From contig JANLFV010000003.1 in NCBI GenBank assembly GCA_024653345.1, forward strand, positions 1-64,000: a DNA stretch of 64,000 bases. Direction: 5' to 3'. Below the pieces are notes generated by a model, which saw only the letters and a list, made by a program, of their open reading frames with translations, had not been told where the DNA came from and did not search any database. Made by a program: the position numbers and the translations under genes. Of this stretch, positions 52,862 through 60,153 are shown in pieces (the first letter of the stretch is position 1; the number at the start of each line of letters is the position of its first letter). This DNA comes from Candidatus Acetothermia bacterium (lineage in GTDB: Bacteria > Bipolaricaulota > Bipolaricaulia > RBG-16-55-9 > JANLFV01).

Positions 52862-53241
52862 CCCAATACCTCCCCGATCTTCCCCAAGGAGTGGAAGCCC
52901 CTCCGCTCAAGGTAACCCTCAAGATCCTCGGGCGGAAAGGCCGTCTCCACCACCCCATCTCGGTCGAAGATCACGAGCCACTCAACCCCTTTGAGCCCGC
53001 CTCGCACGGCGTAATACCTTGTCCGGCCGAACTCATACAGATAGACGAGATTCTCCTCCTTCTCGACCAACCGACTGATCAGGGAGTTATAATCCTTCAG
53101 CGAAGAACTCGGGGGGAGATGGCCCATGACCCTCCTCTTCTCCAGATGCCTCACATCCTTGCCGGGCTTCCAGCGAATCTCCTTGCGGACGGATGCCAGC
53201 GCAGTTGCTGCCTCTGCATGATACCGCTCCTGCTTGGGCAT
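52849..53241 (-). CDS. Hypothetical protein, first gene of a two-gene cassette, possibly RelE/BECR-like
   Basis: About 130 residues from the ATG at 53241. Notable parts are RRVMGHLPPSSSLKDYNSLI, NLVYLYEFGRTRYYAVRGGL and WLVIFDRDGVVETAFPPEDL. The alternation of short strands after an N-terminal helix, with a GHLPP segment, resembles small RNase-fold (barnase/RelE-like) toxins as I recall them; I cannot confirm this without a search. A TTGAAA-17-TATAGT promoter lies 34 bases before the start. It overlaps the following gene. Confidence 0.6.
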   Translation of the reverse strand: MPKQERYHAEAATALASVRKEIRWKPGKDVRHLEKRRVMGHLPPSSSLKDYNSLISRLVEKEENLVYLYEFGRTRYYAVRGGLKGVEWLVIFDRDGVVETAFPPEDLEGYLERRGFHSLGKIGEVLGWEK

Positions 53242-53275
53242 ACCAGGCGCCAAAGCCCACCCGGAGTTCGAGTTA

Positions 53276-53304
53276 ACTATACGGCACGCCCTAGCAGGTT
53301 TCAA
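53276..53304 (-). promoter_or_regulatory. Sigma-70 promoter of the two-gene cassette
   Basis: TTGAAA (53299-53304), 17-base spacer, TATAGT (53276-53281) on the minus strand. Confidence 0.65.
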
Positions 53305-53438
53305 TCGGAGCAGGAGACTGGGCAGTCCGCTAAGCAGCAGCGATTAGGGAAAACTAACCAGTGGCAAGCCTCACGGGAAGGACCAGGGCCCGGCTCGTCT
53401 CCGCCCAGCCTGTGGCTCTTCGGGGACATTCTCTCTTC

Positions 53439-54551
53439 CTACTCGGCCCTTCCCGTCCGCTGGGGATCGTGGTGGAATGTCGGCCAGGGCGAGCGGGCTA
53501 GGCCGGTGCTGGAGCAGCTCAGGGCGTAGATCCTCCCGTCCCAAGAGCCGAAGTAGACAATCCCATCTGCCACAAGCGGCGAGGAGATGACCCGATTCCT
53601 CGCGGCGAAATGCCATCTTTCGCTCCCGTCCGGATTGAGCGCGTAGAGCCGCCCATTCCCCGCTCCGACATAGATCACGCCGTCATCGCCGACCGTGGGG
53701 GAGGAGTCGACCGGCGCGCCTGCGGGAAAGCGCCATTTGAGGCTCCCGTCGGGGTTGATCGCGTAGAGTCCGCCGTCGCCCGAGCCGACATAGATCGTGC
53801 CATCCTCGCCGACTGCGGGGGAGGAGTCGAACCACGACCGGGCGGCGAAGCGCCACTTGAGGCTCCCATCGGGGTTGAGAGCGTAGACCTCGCCGTCCCA
53901 GGTCCCGAAATAGATAACGCCCTCGGCGTCGAGCGCCGGCGAGGAGGAGCTATTCGACCCTCCGGGGATGGGGAACTCCCACTTCATCGAGCCGTCGCGG
54001 TTGAAGGCATAGGCCCGCCCGCGCCCGCGGGTGAGGTAGATCGTCCCCTCGGGGGCGATGGCAGGAGCGGTCTTGAGCCAGGCACCGGTGTCGACCGACC
54101 ATCTCACAGCGGCGTGAAGGTCGATGGCTCGCAGCAGCCCGTTCTCCAGCGCTAGGTAGATCCCCTGGTTACCGTCGAGCGCCGGCGCGCCGGTCGGCGC
54201 GCCGGGAGTAGGGGTGCGCCACCTTACCGTCCCGTCGGGGTTAAGGGCAAAGAGGGTGAACGCCCCGCCGATGTAGATCGTCCCGTCCTCGCCGACGGCT
54301 GGGGTGGAGGTGAGCGCCTCCAGTGCCTGGAAGCTCCACTTCTTCGACCCTTCGGGAGAGAAGGCATAGAGCTGCCCGTCCCGCGAGCCGATGTAGACTG
54401 TCCCATCATGGCCTAAGGCCGGGGAGGACCAGATCTCCCCGCCGGTCGGGAAGGACCACAGGAGCACGCCCTCGCCTGGCTCGCCCCCCGCTGAAGCGAG
54501 GGAGAGGGTCAGGAGTGCGACCAATCCCAACACGACCTTCAGCTCTCTCAC
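53439..54551 (-). CDS. Secreted PQQ-like beta-propeller repeat protein
   Basis: A 370-residue exported protein: signal peptide (VVLGLVALLTLSLASAGGE) and then about eight repeats of ~38-40 residues built on SSPAVGEDGTIYVGSGDGGL YAxNPDG-type units, each with YIG/YVG and LYALNPDGSxKWxF. These repeats form a beta-propeller like those of BamB and PQQ enzymes; no enzyme active site is visible, so a binding or scaffold role is likely. The GTG at 54551 is chosen because AAGGAGG lies 7 bases upstream and the signal peptide begins there. It diverges from the O-antigen-ligase-like gene. Confidence 0.88.
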   Translation of the reverse strand: MRELKVVLGLVALLTLSLASAGGEPGEGVLLWSFPTGGEIWSSPALGHDGTVYIGSRDGQLYAFSPEGSKKWSFQALEALTSTPAVGEDGTIYIGGAFTLFALNPDGTVRWRTPTPGAPTGAPALDGNQGIYLALENGLLRAIDLHAAVRWSVDTGAWLKTAPAIAPEGTIYLTRGRGRAYAFNRDGSMKWEFPIPGGSNSSSSPALDAEGVIYFGTWDGEVYALNPDGSLKWRFAARSWFDSSPAVGEDGTIYVGSGDGGLYAINPDGSLKWRFPAGAPVDSSPTVGDDGVIYVGAGNGRLYALNPDGSERWHFAARNRVISSPLVADGIVYFGSWDGRIYALSCSSTGLARSPWPTFHHDPQRTGRAE

Positions 54552-54617
54552 GAGCGGACCTCCTTGCGCGAGATCATACAAGCGACGAGGCCACTGATCC
54601 GCGGGGCCGGGCTTGCT

Positions 54618-54646
54618 TTGGGCCCGCCCCCTGCCGGGAGTATAAT
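54618..54646 (+). promoter_or_regulatory. Predicted leaderless promoter of the O-antigen-ligase-like gene
   Basis: TTGGGC (54618-54623), 17-base spacer, TATAAT (54641-54646); 8 bases (TATCCATC) to the ATG at 54655. Confidence 0.6.
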
Positions 54647-54654
54647 TATCCATC

Positions 54655-56733
54655 ATGACTAGAGCAATGGTCCTAGAACGCCCCCTCCGCTGGATTCTCA
54701 TCGGCTTCTGCTTCGTCCTCCCGCTGATCTTCTCCCCCCTCGGCTATCAATACAGCAGGATCGTCTTCGCCCTCATCGTAATCCCGCTTCTAGTGACGCT
54801 CTACGCCCTCATGCTCCTGTCAGAGCGGGGCGCTGCGGCCCGCCTGGCGCTGCCGTTGCCATTTGTTCTAGGGCTCGGACTCCTTGTGCTCGCGGGGATC
54901 TCGCTGATCAACTCAGCTAATGTCCGAATCGGGCTCGAGAGCCTCGCCCTCCTCCTCTGGGCGCTGCTGTTCTACCTCTTGGTGGCAAACCTCACCACGA
55001 CCGCGCGCCACCTCCGGCAAGTGCTCCTCGCCCTCTTCCTCGCCGGCTCGCTCGCCGCGCTCTACGGCCTCCTCCAGTATTACGGCTACACCCTCTTCCC
55101 CCGCCCGCAGCGGCTCCCCACCCTCGGGCCGGGGAACCTGATCGCGACCATGGGGAATAAGAACTACCTCGCCAGCTACCTCGGCCCGCTCATCCCGATC
55201 GGGCTCTTCCTCCTCCTCGAAGCGGAAAGGCGCTGGGAGCGATGGGCAATCCTGGTCGGCCTAGCCCTGAGCTGGGCCGCTGGGATCGCGGGCGGGACCC
55301 GCTCGGTCTGGCTCGGGCTGGCCCTGGCCGCGGTCTACGGGGCCGTGAGCCTTGGAGTCTCCGGGAAGGCCCGGGCCGTCCTGAAGCGGAGCATCGGGTG
55401 GCTAGCGTCCGTCGGGGCAGTTCTGGTCCTGATCGCCCTCGTCTTCATCCTCCTCAACCCGCTCAACAAGACCGAGGTCGGGAAACGGATCGCCGGCGGC
55501 GTGGAGGCCCTGAGTAACCCTTATGTCCGCTACTACGACTGGTGGATCGGCTGGGAGATGGGGAAGAGCCAGCCGCTCATCGGGAGCGGCCTGGGAGATT
55601 TCAAGATCGACTACTCCGACTACAAGGCCCGGTTCCTCCAGACCGAGCGGGGGCGGCCCTACCGCGCGGCCGCGGTCCCTCGGGCCATGCAAGCCCACAA
55701 CGAATACATCCAGGGCTGGGCCGAACTGGGGGGCTTAGGGATGGCCCTGGCGCTCGCGGCCTTGGGGGCCGTCTTCTACGGCGGCTGGCGGGGCCTGCGC
55801 GCGGCCCGGGAGGAGCGCGGCGGCGAGGGGAAAGTGGCGGCCAGCCTGGCGCTCCAGGCCGGGATCGTCGTCCTGCTGGGCGACGCCTTCTTCAGCTTCC
55901 CCTTGCATCTCCCGGCCTCGGCCTTGGAGTTGGTCCTCTTTGCCGGGCTCCTCGCGTCGGCCTACCTGGCTCCCAGACCGGCCGTCAGGCCCAAGCCCGA
56001 GCTCGGCCGGGCCGCGAGAGCGGCCTTCTGCGGGGCGATGATCCTCTTGGCCGGGGCCACGGTCGCCTTCACCGTCCGCGACCTGGCGGGCGAGGTCCTC
56101 CTCCAGCGAGGGGAGCGGCTCCTCGCGGCCGGCTCGACCGCGGAGGCGACTGCCGCGCTCGAGCGGAGCCTGAAGCTCGATTTCGCCCCGAAGAAGGTCC
56201 TCTTCGACCTCGGCCTGATCTACATGGACTCAGACCTGGCCAAGGCCGAGGCCTTCTTCCTCCGCTCACTGCGCACCTCCGCCGCCGACCCCGCGGCCTA
56301 CCTCAACCTCACGGAGATCGCCCGCGCTCGGGGCGAGTATGAGAAGGCCCTGGACTATGCCCGCCGCGGACGGGAGCTCGAGCCGACCGAGCTGGAGTTC
56401 CTCTACCTCCAGACCTGGCTCACGGCCCAGCTCGGGCGGATCTCCGAGGCCCTCCCGCTCGCCCGCCAGTTGATCGCCAGCAACGACGGCCTCTACCGCG
56501 CCAAGGCCTACGCGCTCGTCGGGGACATCTACTTCCTCGAGGAGCACCGCGAGGAGGCGATCCTGAACTACCAGCTCGCGCTCGCCGAGGTGGCGGACGA
56601 ACTGGGGAGGCTGAAGGGCTGGGAGGGGCGGAGCGTCTCGCCCGAGCAGTATCGCAAGATCATGGACAGATACGAGGAACTGAAAGGGCTGGCGGAGAAG
56701 CTCCAGGAGGCGCTGAAGAAGCTCGAGCTCTAG
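54655..56733 (+). CDS. O-antigen ligase/polymerase-like membrane protein with C-terminal TPR repeats
   Basis: Residues 1-~450 are a multi-pass membrane protein (ten or more helices) of the WaaL/Wzy (Wzy_C) superfamily, with the large periplasmic loop holding GSGLGDFKIDYSDYKARF and AMQAHNEYIQGWAELGGLGM, the NEYLQ-type motif of this family. Residues ~480-690 are four to five TPR units (AYLNLTEIARARGEYEKALD, AIASNDGLYRAKAYALVGDI-like). Such fusions link glycan ligation or polymerisation with protein contacts at the inner membrane. The likely substrate is a lipid-linked glycan, either for LPS or for glycoprotein; no glycosyltransferase gene is adjacent. Confidence 0.88.
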   Translation: MTRAMVLERPLRWILIGFCFVLPLIFSPLGYQYSRIVFALIVIPLLVTLYALMLLSERGAAARLALPLPFVLGLGLLVLAGISLINSANVRIGLESLALLLWALLFYLLVANLTTTARHLRQVLLALFLAGSLAALYGLLQYYGYTLFPRPQRLPTLGPGNLIATMGNKNYLASYLGPLIPIGLFLLLEAERRWERWAILVGLALSWAAGIAGGTRSVWLGLALAAVYGAVSLGVSGKARAVLKRSIGWLASVGAVLVLIALVFILLNPLNKTEVGKRIAGGVEALSNPYVRYYDWWIGWEMGKSQPLIGSGLGDFKIDYSDYKARFLQTERGRPYRAAAVPRAMQAHNEYIQGWAELGGLGMALALAALGAVFYGGWRGLRAAREERGGEGKVAASLALQAGIVVLLGDAFFSFPLHLPASALELVLFAGLLASAYLAPRPAVRPKPELGRAARAAFCGAMILLAGATVAFTVRDLAGEVLLQRGERLLAAGSTAEATAALERSLKLDFAPKKVLFDLGLIYMDSDLAKAEAFFLRSLRTSAADPAAYLNLTEIARARGEYEKALDYARRGRELEPTELEFLYLQTWLTAQLGRISEALPLARQLIASNDGLYRAKAYALVGDIYFLEEHREEAILNYQLALAEVADELGRLKGWEGRSVSPEQYRKIMDRYEELKGLAEKLQEALKKLEL

Positions 56734-56735
56734 GG

Positions 56736-57254
56736 CTAGGGAGTCGCCACGAGCGGCTGCTCGCCCTCGCCCGCCCGGTCGCAGGGGACGAACGGGCTCT
56801 CATGGTAGCCGATCCCGTATTCATACTTGTGGACCAGGTTCACCTGGGCGTCGTAGAGGAGGGCGGTGTCGCCGTTCAGGTCGCACCAGATGTGCTGGGG
56901 CGTCCAGAGGATGTCCCCGTTCGGGGGGCAGAGCTGGGCCTCACCGAGGAAGGGCCTATGGATCGCGGCCAGCGGGCCGGAGTGGATCTTGAGGCTCGCT
57001 CCGGCGGGGAGGGAGCAGCCCTGAGGGAACTCGAAAGTGAACCCCGCTACGGCCACGAGCCGCCAGCCGGAGAGGTCGACCGGCTCCTTCCCCAGGTTCC
57101 TGATGGTCACGACCTCGTCTTGCCCGATCGGCTCGAACTTCACGATCTCCACCCGGTAGGGGAGCTCGACCTTCCCCGGCGCGCCGAGGAGCAGCACCGC
57201 CCCGAGGACCAAGAGGACCCCGACCGCCCAAAAGACCCAGTGCTCCATCGTCAT
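56736..57254 (-). CDS. Membrane-anchored lamin-tail (LTD) domain protein
   Basis: About 172 residues: one N-terminal membrane helix (WVFWAVGVLLVLGAVLLLGA) and then a lamin-tail-like beta-sandwich with EVVTIRNLGKEPVDLSGWRL, FEFPQGCSLPAGASLKIHSG and DLNGDTALLYDAQVNLVHKY, the usual order of that fold. Bacterial LTD proteins sit outside the membrane, often near nucleases or in surface proteins; the function here is unknown. GGAGG precedes two in-frame ATGs (57254 and 57248). It converges on the O-antigen-ligase-like gene with 2 bases between the stops. Confidence 0.8.
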   Translation of the reverse strand: MTMEHWVFWAVGVLLVLGAVLLLGAPGKVELPYRVEIVKFEPIGQDEVVTIRNLGKEPVDLSGWRLVAVAGFTFEFPQGCSLPAGASLKIHSGPLAAIHRPFLGEAQLCPPNGDILWTPQHIWCDLNGDTALLYDAQVNLVHKYEYGIGYHESPFVPCDRAGEGEQPLVATP

Positions 57255-57270
57255 CTCACCTCCCAAGCTA

Positions 57271-57289
57271 ATGGGGTCAGGTCTTGCAA
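57271..57289 (+). repeat. Left inverted repeat of the RAYT element
   Basis: ATGGGGTCAGGTCTTGCAA; identical to the reverse complement of the right repeat. Confidence 0.9.
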
Positions 57290-58116
57290 TCCAACATCTC
57301 CTGCCCCCGCAGCCGCCGACTTACCGTAGCATAGTGGACGCCCAAGTAGTCGGCAATCTCCTTCATGGTATATCCGTGGTCGCGATAGGCCGCGGCGATC
57401 GCCTGGCCCAGGGCTGCCCCGGCAAAGAGCTTCTCCAGTGACGGCCGGACGCCTTGACGCTGGAGGCGGGGAATCTCCCGCACCGCCACGGCGGGCTTCG
57501 GAAGCTGTTCAATGAACGCGTCGCTCCCCAAGTAGATCTGTCCCTTAAGCTCGTGCCATACTGCTACTCCCTTCCCGGCAGCGACGAACCGCCGGTAGCG
57601 CCGCTGCGCCTCCTCACGGTCCTCACTGAACTGCCCCAACACCCAGTCAGTGGTCAGGAACGGCGGCGGTTCCGCCAACCCCGCTGTGGCGCGATAGCTG
57701 CTCCACGGCCAACCGTTGGCCGCTCGCACTAGCTTGGCCCGCACCGGGTTGAGGACGACATAGCGGCAGAGCTCGAGCAGATACGCCTCCTTCTCCACCA
57801 GGATCGCCTTGAACCGCCCCTGGAACAGATGGCCCACCCGCTGGTGACGCCGGTTGAACCATTGAGTATAGACCCCGTTCAAGTGGCGCATCCCGCGGGA
57901 GAGGGTCGGCTGTAGCGTCTCGACCAGGAGGTGGTAGTGGTTCCCCATCAGGCAGTAGGCGTGGCAGAGCCAGTGGAACCGCTCGACGGCCTGGGCCAAC
58001 ACGTCGAGAAAGGCCTCCCGGTCGGCATCATCGCGGTAGATCTCCTCGAGGGCATTCCCCCGGGAGGTGACATGGTAGACCGCCCCTGGGAACTCGATCC
58101 GCAATGGCCTGGCCAT
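57277..58116 (-). CDS. REP-associated tyrosine transposase (RAYT, Y1/IS200-like)
   Basis: A 279-residue single-strand HUH-type transposase. The N-terminus has PLRIEFPGAVYHVTSRGNAL, then the HUH motif in CLMGNHYHLLVET and the catalytic Tyr within HLNGVYTQWFNRRHQRVGHL or the following helix (YLLELCRYVVLNPVRAKLV). The C-terminus carries an HTH (YTMKEIADYLGVHYATVSRR). This layout is typical of RAYTs, which act on flanking REP-like hairpins. The ATG at 58116 is chosen as the family start; TATAAT ends 7 bases before it. Confidence 0.93.
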   Translation of the reverse strand: MARPLRIEFPGAVYHVTSRGNALEEIYRDDADREAFLDVLAQAVERFHWLCHAYCLMGNHYHLLVETLQPTLSRGMRHLNGVYTQWFNRRHQRVGHLFQGRFKAILVEKEAYLLELCRYVVLNPVRAKLVRAANGWPWSSYRATAGLAEPPPFLTTDWVLGQFSEDREEAQRRYRRFVAAGKGVAVWHELKGQIYLGSDAFIEQLPKPAVAVREIPRLQRQGVRPSLEKLFAGAALGQAIAAAYRDHGYTMKEIADYLGVHYATVSRRLRGQEMLDCKT

Positions 58117-58123
58117 CGGGTCA

Positions 58124-58154
58124 ATTATACCCGCGGTGCGATGTATGCTTGCAA
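58124..58154 (-). promoter_or_regulatory. Promoter of the transposase, -35 within the right repeat
   Basis: TTGCAA (58149-58154, part of the right inverted repeat), 19-base spacer, TATAAT (58124-58129), 7 bases to the ATG. Confidence 0.5.
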
Positions 58155-58167
58155 GACCTGACCCCAT
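58149..58167 (-). repeat. Right inverted repeat of the RAYT element
   Basis: TTGCAAGACCTGACCCCAT on the plus strand; perfect inverted copy of 57271-57289. Confidence 0.9.
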
Positions 58168-58177
58168 GCCCCCTGCC

Positions 58178-58393
58178 CTAGCCTCGCTTGATGGTCTGCA
58201 TCCGTGAGTCCTCGAAGCTGATGCTCCCTAGCTCCGCGAGCTTCGAGGCATCGAGGATCTCGATCTCCAGGGGCAGACCTTCCCGGCTCAAATGGAGTAT
58301 CACCCCAGGAGCCAGGTCCACCGAGTCCACGGGCTCGCCTTCCCGGAGATTGATAGTGATAATATCAACATCATCGGAGTATCTGATCCTCAA
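58178..58393 (-). CDS. DUF2283 family protein
   Basis: About 71 residues of a DUF2283 domain: LRIRYSDDVDIITINLREGE, DSVDLAPGVILHLSREGLPL and EIEILDASKL are the family blocks. The family often stands directly after a DUF4258 gene, as here, and the pair has been suspected to be a toxin-antitoxin unit. The TTG at 58393 is preferred since GAGGGGGG lies 8 bases before it; GTG and TTG codons further up are alternatives. It overlaps the DUF4258 gene by 23 bases. Confidence 0.8.
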   Translation of the reverse strand: MRIRYSDDVDIITINLREGEPVDSVDLAPGVILHLSREGLPLEIEILDASKLAELGSISFEDSRMQTIKRG

Positions 58394-58727
58394 GGCGGCC
58401 ACCCCCCTCAAAATACCTCATGGCATAAGGGAAATATACCGTCACAACCTCGGGAATCCGTTCTGCATACTCGTATATGACCCGAATCACATGATCGCCG
58501 ATCACTCGATGAGCAATAAATCTATCGCCATGTCCTTTGAGAACCTCTTCGGGATAGAGCAGCGTCTCTAGAACCCACTGGAGGTCCAGTTTCCATCTCT
58601 TGATCCTGGAGCCTGCATGATTAGTGACCAAGATCTCGATCTCCTTACGATCAGCCCGAATCTTGTAAAGTATTCCCCTAGGAACCCGCTCTTGGCCGAC
58701 GATCCGCCAAATCCTCTCCCTCGTCAA
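58371..58727 (-). CDS. DUF4258-like / small RNase-fold protein
   Basis: A 118-residue protein with KIRADRKEIEILVTNHAGSR in the first half and HRVIGDHVIRVIYEYAERIP followed by VVTVYFPYAMRYFEGG in the second. The late beta-strand ladder resembles DUF4258 and related RelE/BrnT-like toxins. A TTGAGC-17-TATAAT promoter ends 9 bases before the TTG start, so this pair is probably transcribed leaderless even from a TTG codon. It lies next to the RAYT element, in the accessory part of the window. Confidence 0.7.
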   Translation of the reverse strand: MTRERIWRIVGQERVPRGILYKIRADRKEIEILVTNHAGSRIKRWKLDLQWVLETLLYPEEVLKGHGDRFIAHRVIGDHVIRVIYEYAERIPEVVTVYFPYAMRYFEGGGRLEDQILR

Positions 58728-58736
58728 GCAAGTGCG

Positions 58737-58765
58737 ATTATAGCTGATGGAAAACCGGCGCTCAA
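58737..58765 (-). promoter_or_regulatory. Predicted leaderless promoter of the DUF4258/DUF2283 pair
   Basis: TTGAGC (58760-58765), 17-base spacer, TATAAT (58737-58742) on the minus strand; 9 bases to the TTG at 58727. Confidence 0.6.
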
Positions 58766-58774
58766 GGACCGGGG

Positions 58775-58810
58775 AAAAACTAGAGGCCCCGAGCTGGTGC
58801 TCGGGGCCTC
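58775..58810 (-). terminator. Rho-independent terminator of the secreted-paralogue operon
   Basis: On the minus strand GAGGCCCCGAGC-ACCA-GCTCGGGGCCTC (12-bp perfect stem, 58783-58810) followed by TAGTTTTT, 24 bases after the stop at 58835. Confidence 0.92.
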
Positions 58811-58834
58811 GCTGATCGTCCGTGTATCGAGGGC

Positions 58835-60076
58835 CTAGGCGCTGAAGGGGACGGTGACGATCACATGGAAGTTGTCCAAGCCGGCGACACCGAAGCTGGC
58901 GGTCAGCTCCACCCCCAGCCCGGCGACATCGGCGTCGAGCGCGAAGTCAAAGGTGTCCCACTCAAGGCCGGCGCCATGGTCCGCATAGGTGACCGTCCCG
59001 CTGAAGGTCCCGATCGGGATCGGCAGCGTCAGCCCGAAGGAGAAGCCGGCTAACCCACCGCCTGCGGGCACGATCTCGAGCGTCGCGTCCACGGTCGCGG
59101 CCTGGATCGCGATGCCAGCAGCGCTGATCGTGATCAGGTCACCCGAGTCGAGCTGCAGGTTCCCGTTCTGGTCGGCGATCACGATGCTGATGTTGTCGAG
59201 CGCGATGCTCAGGCTGGCGCTCTTGAACGCGAGCGTGAAGATGTCCTCCATGAAGAATGTGCCCTTGATCACCAGCCCGGCCACGCTCCAGCTGAACGAG
59301 AGCGTCTCGTCGATTGCATCAAGCCCTGTGAAGACGGTCGTGCTGGTGAAGAGCAGGTCGCCGATCGGGATGTTGGAGATCTTGATCGTCTCAGCCCAGG
59401 GGTTCCTGAGATCGACCGACCCGGCCTTCGAATACTTCTTCACCGTATTCTTTGCTGCCGGGTTGCAGTAGATCCCCGTGGACGAGGCGATCCCGATCCC
59501 GCTCACCGTGGTCCCGCTGACATTGAGGCAGACACCGAAGTAAAACTCCTCCGGGACCGGTATACCCCCCGTATAGGGGTAGGTGAAGGCCGGGTTCTCG
59601 AAGAGGACGAGCGCCCCCATGGTGATCCCGCCGATCGTCAGGTCGAGCTGGACCCGCTTCTTGACGAAGTAGAGCTTCTCATCAAGCCGCGGATCGCAGG
59701 CGTTCCAGCAGTAGACCACGCTCTGCTGCTCCTGACAGACCTGAGGGCAGTTATTCGGCCCGCCGTAGGGGACGGAGAACCAGAACTCGTCGTTGATCGC
59801 CAGCGGCCCGAGGAGGGTGCTGAACCCGAGGATCATCGTCTCCAAGCCCGCGGCGCCGAAGGCCGTGAAGGTCTTCATCGTCAGGCCGCTCAAGGTTATG
59901 TTGAGGTAGAGCAGCCCTTCGAAGTTCACATCGATTAGGGAGAACTGCGCGGTCGTCGTCTGGGGGGTGACATAGAAGTCGAAGACGAACTTCCCCTCGA
60001 CGCCCGCTTGGGCCACGGTGGAGAAGAGCGCGATCGCAACGATGGCCGCGAGCGCGATTAGCATTCTCCTACGCAT
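58835..60076 (-). CDS. Secreted beta-rich protein, paralogue B of a tandem pair
   Basis: About 413 residues with a signal peptide (LIALAAIVAIALFSTVAQA) and a mature part made almost wholly of alternating beta-strand sequence. It aligns with the next gene over its full length: GVEGKFVFDFYVTPQTTTAQ, the DEFWFSVPYGG block, LYFVKKRVQLDLTIGG, SGTTVSGIGI and the shared ending VPFSA. It has an extra Cys-rich loop (CPQVCQEQQSVVYCWNACDP) that the other copy lacks. I do not recognise the family; strands and the aromatic C-terminus suggest an outer-membrane or surface protein. AAGGAGG stands 5 bases before the ATG. It is the last gene of a two-gene operon ended by a strong terminator. Confidence 0.85.
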   Translation of the reverse strand: MRRRMLIALAAIVAIALFSTVAQAGVEGKFVFDFYVTPQTTTAQFSLIDVNFEGLLYLNITLSGLTMKTFTAFGAAGLETMILGFSTLLGPLAINDEFWFSVPYGGPNNCPQVCQEQQSVVYCWNACDPRLDEKLYFVKKRVQLDLTIGGITMGALVLFENPAFTYPYTGGIPVPEEFYFGVCLNVSGTTVSGIGIASSTGIYCNPAAKNTVKKYSKAGSVDLRNPWAETIKISNIPIGDLLFTSTTVFTGLDAIDETLSFSWSVAGLVIKGTFFMEDIFTLAFKSASLSIALDNISIVIADQNGNLQLDSGDLITISAAGIAIQAATVDATLEIVPAGGGLAGFSFGLTLPIPIGTFSGTVTYADHGAGLEWDTFDFALDADVAGLGVELTASFGVAGLDNFHVIVTVPFSA

Positions 60077-60153
60077 CTGAACCTCCTTCATATTTCATAT
60101 TCCTTTCGAGGGTGGGCGGCCCGAGGGGCCGGCCCTCCCTCAAGACCATCCTC

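Larger units (their letters stand above)
57271..58167. mobile_element. RAYT-type element bounded by perfect 19-bp inverted repeats
   Basis: A Y1-transposase gene lies exactly between two perfect 19-bp inverted repeats. The stop codon of the transposase is inside the left repeat and the -35 of its promoter is inside the right repeat, so the whole unit is 897 bases. I see no obvious target-site duplication outside it. Confidence 0.75.

Noticed and set aside
54575-54600. TATGAT upstream of the beta-propeller gene as its promoter
   Set aside because: No -35 at a sensible distance; a leftward TATACT near 54638 is an equally weak alternative, so neither was listed.
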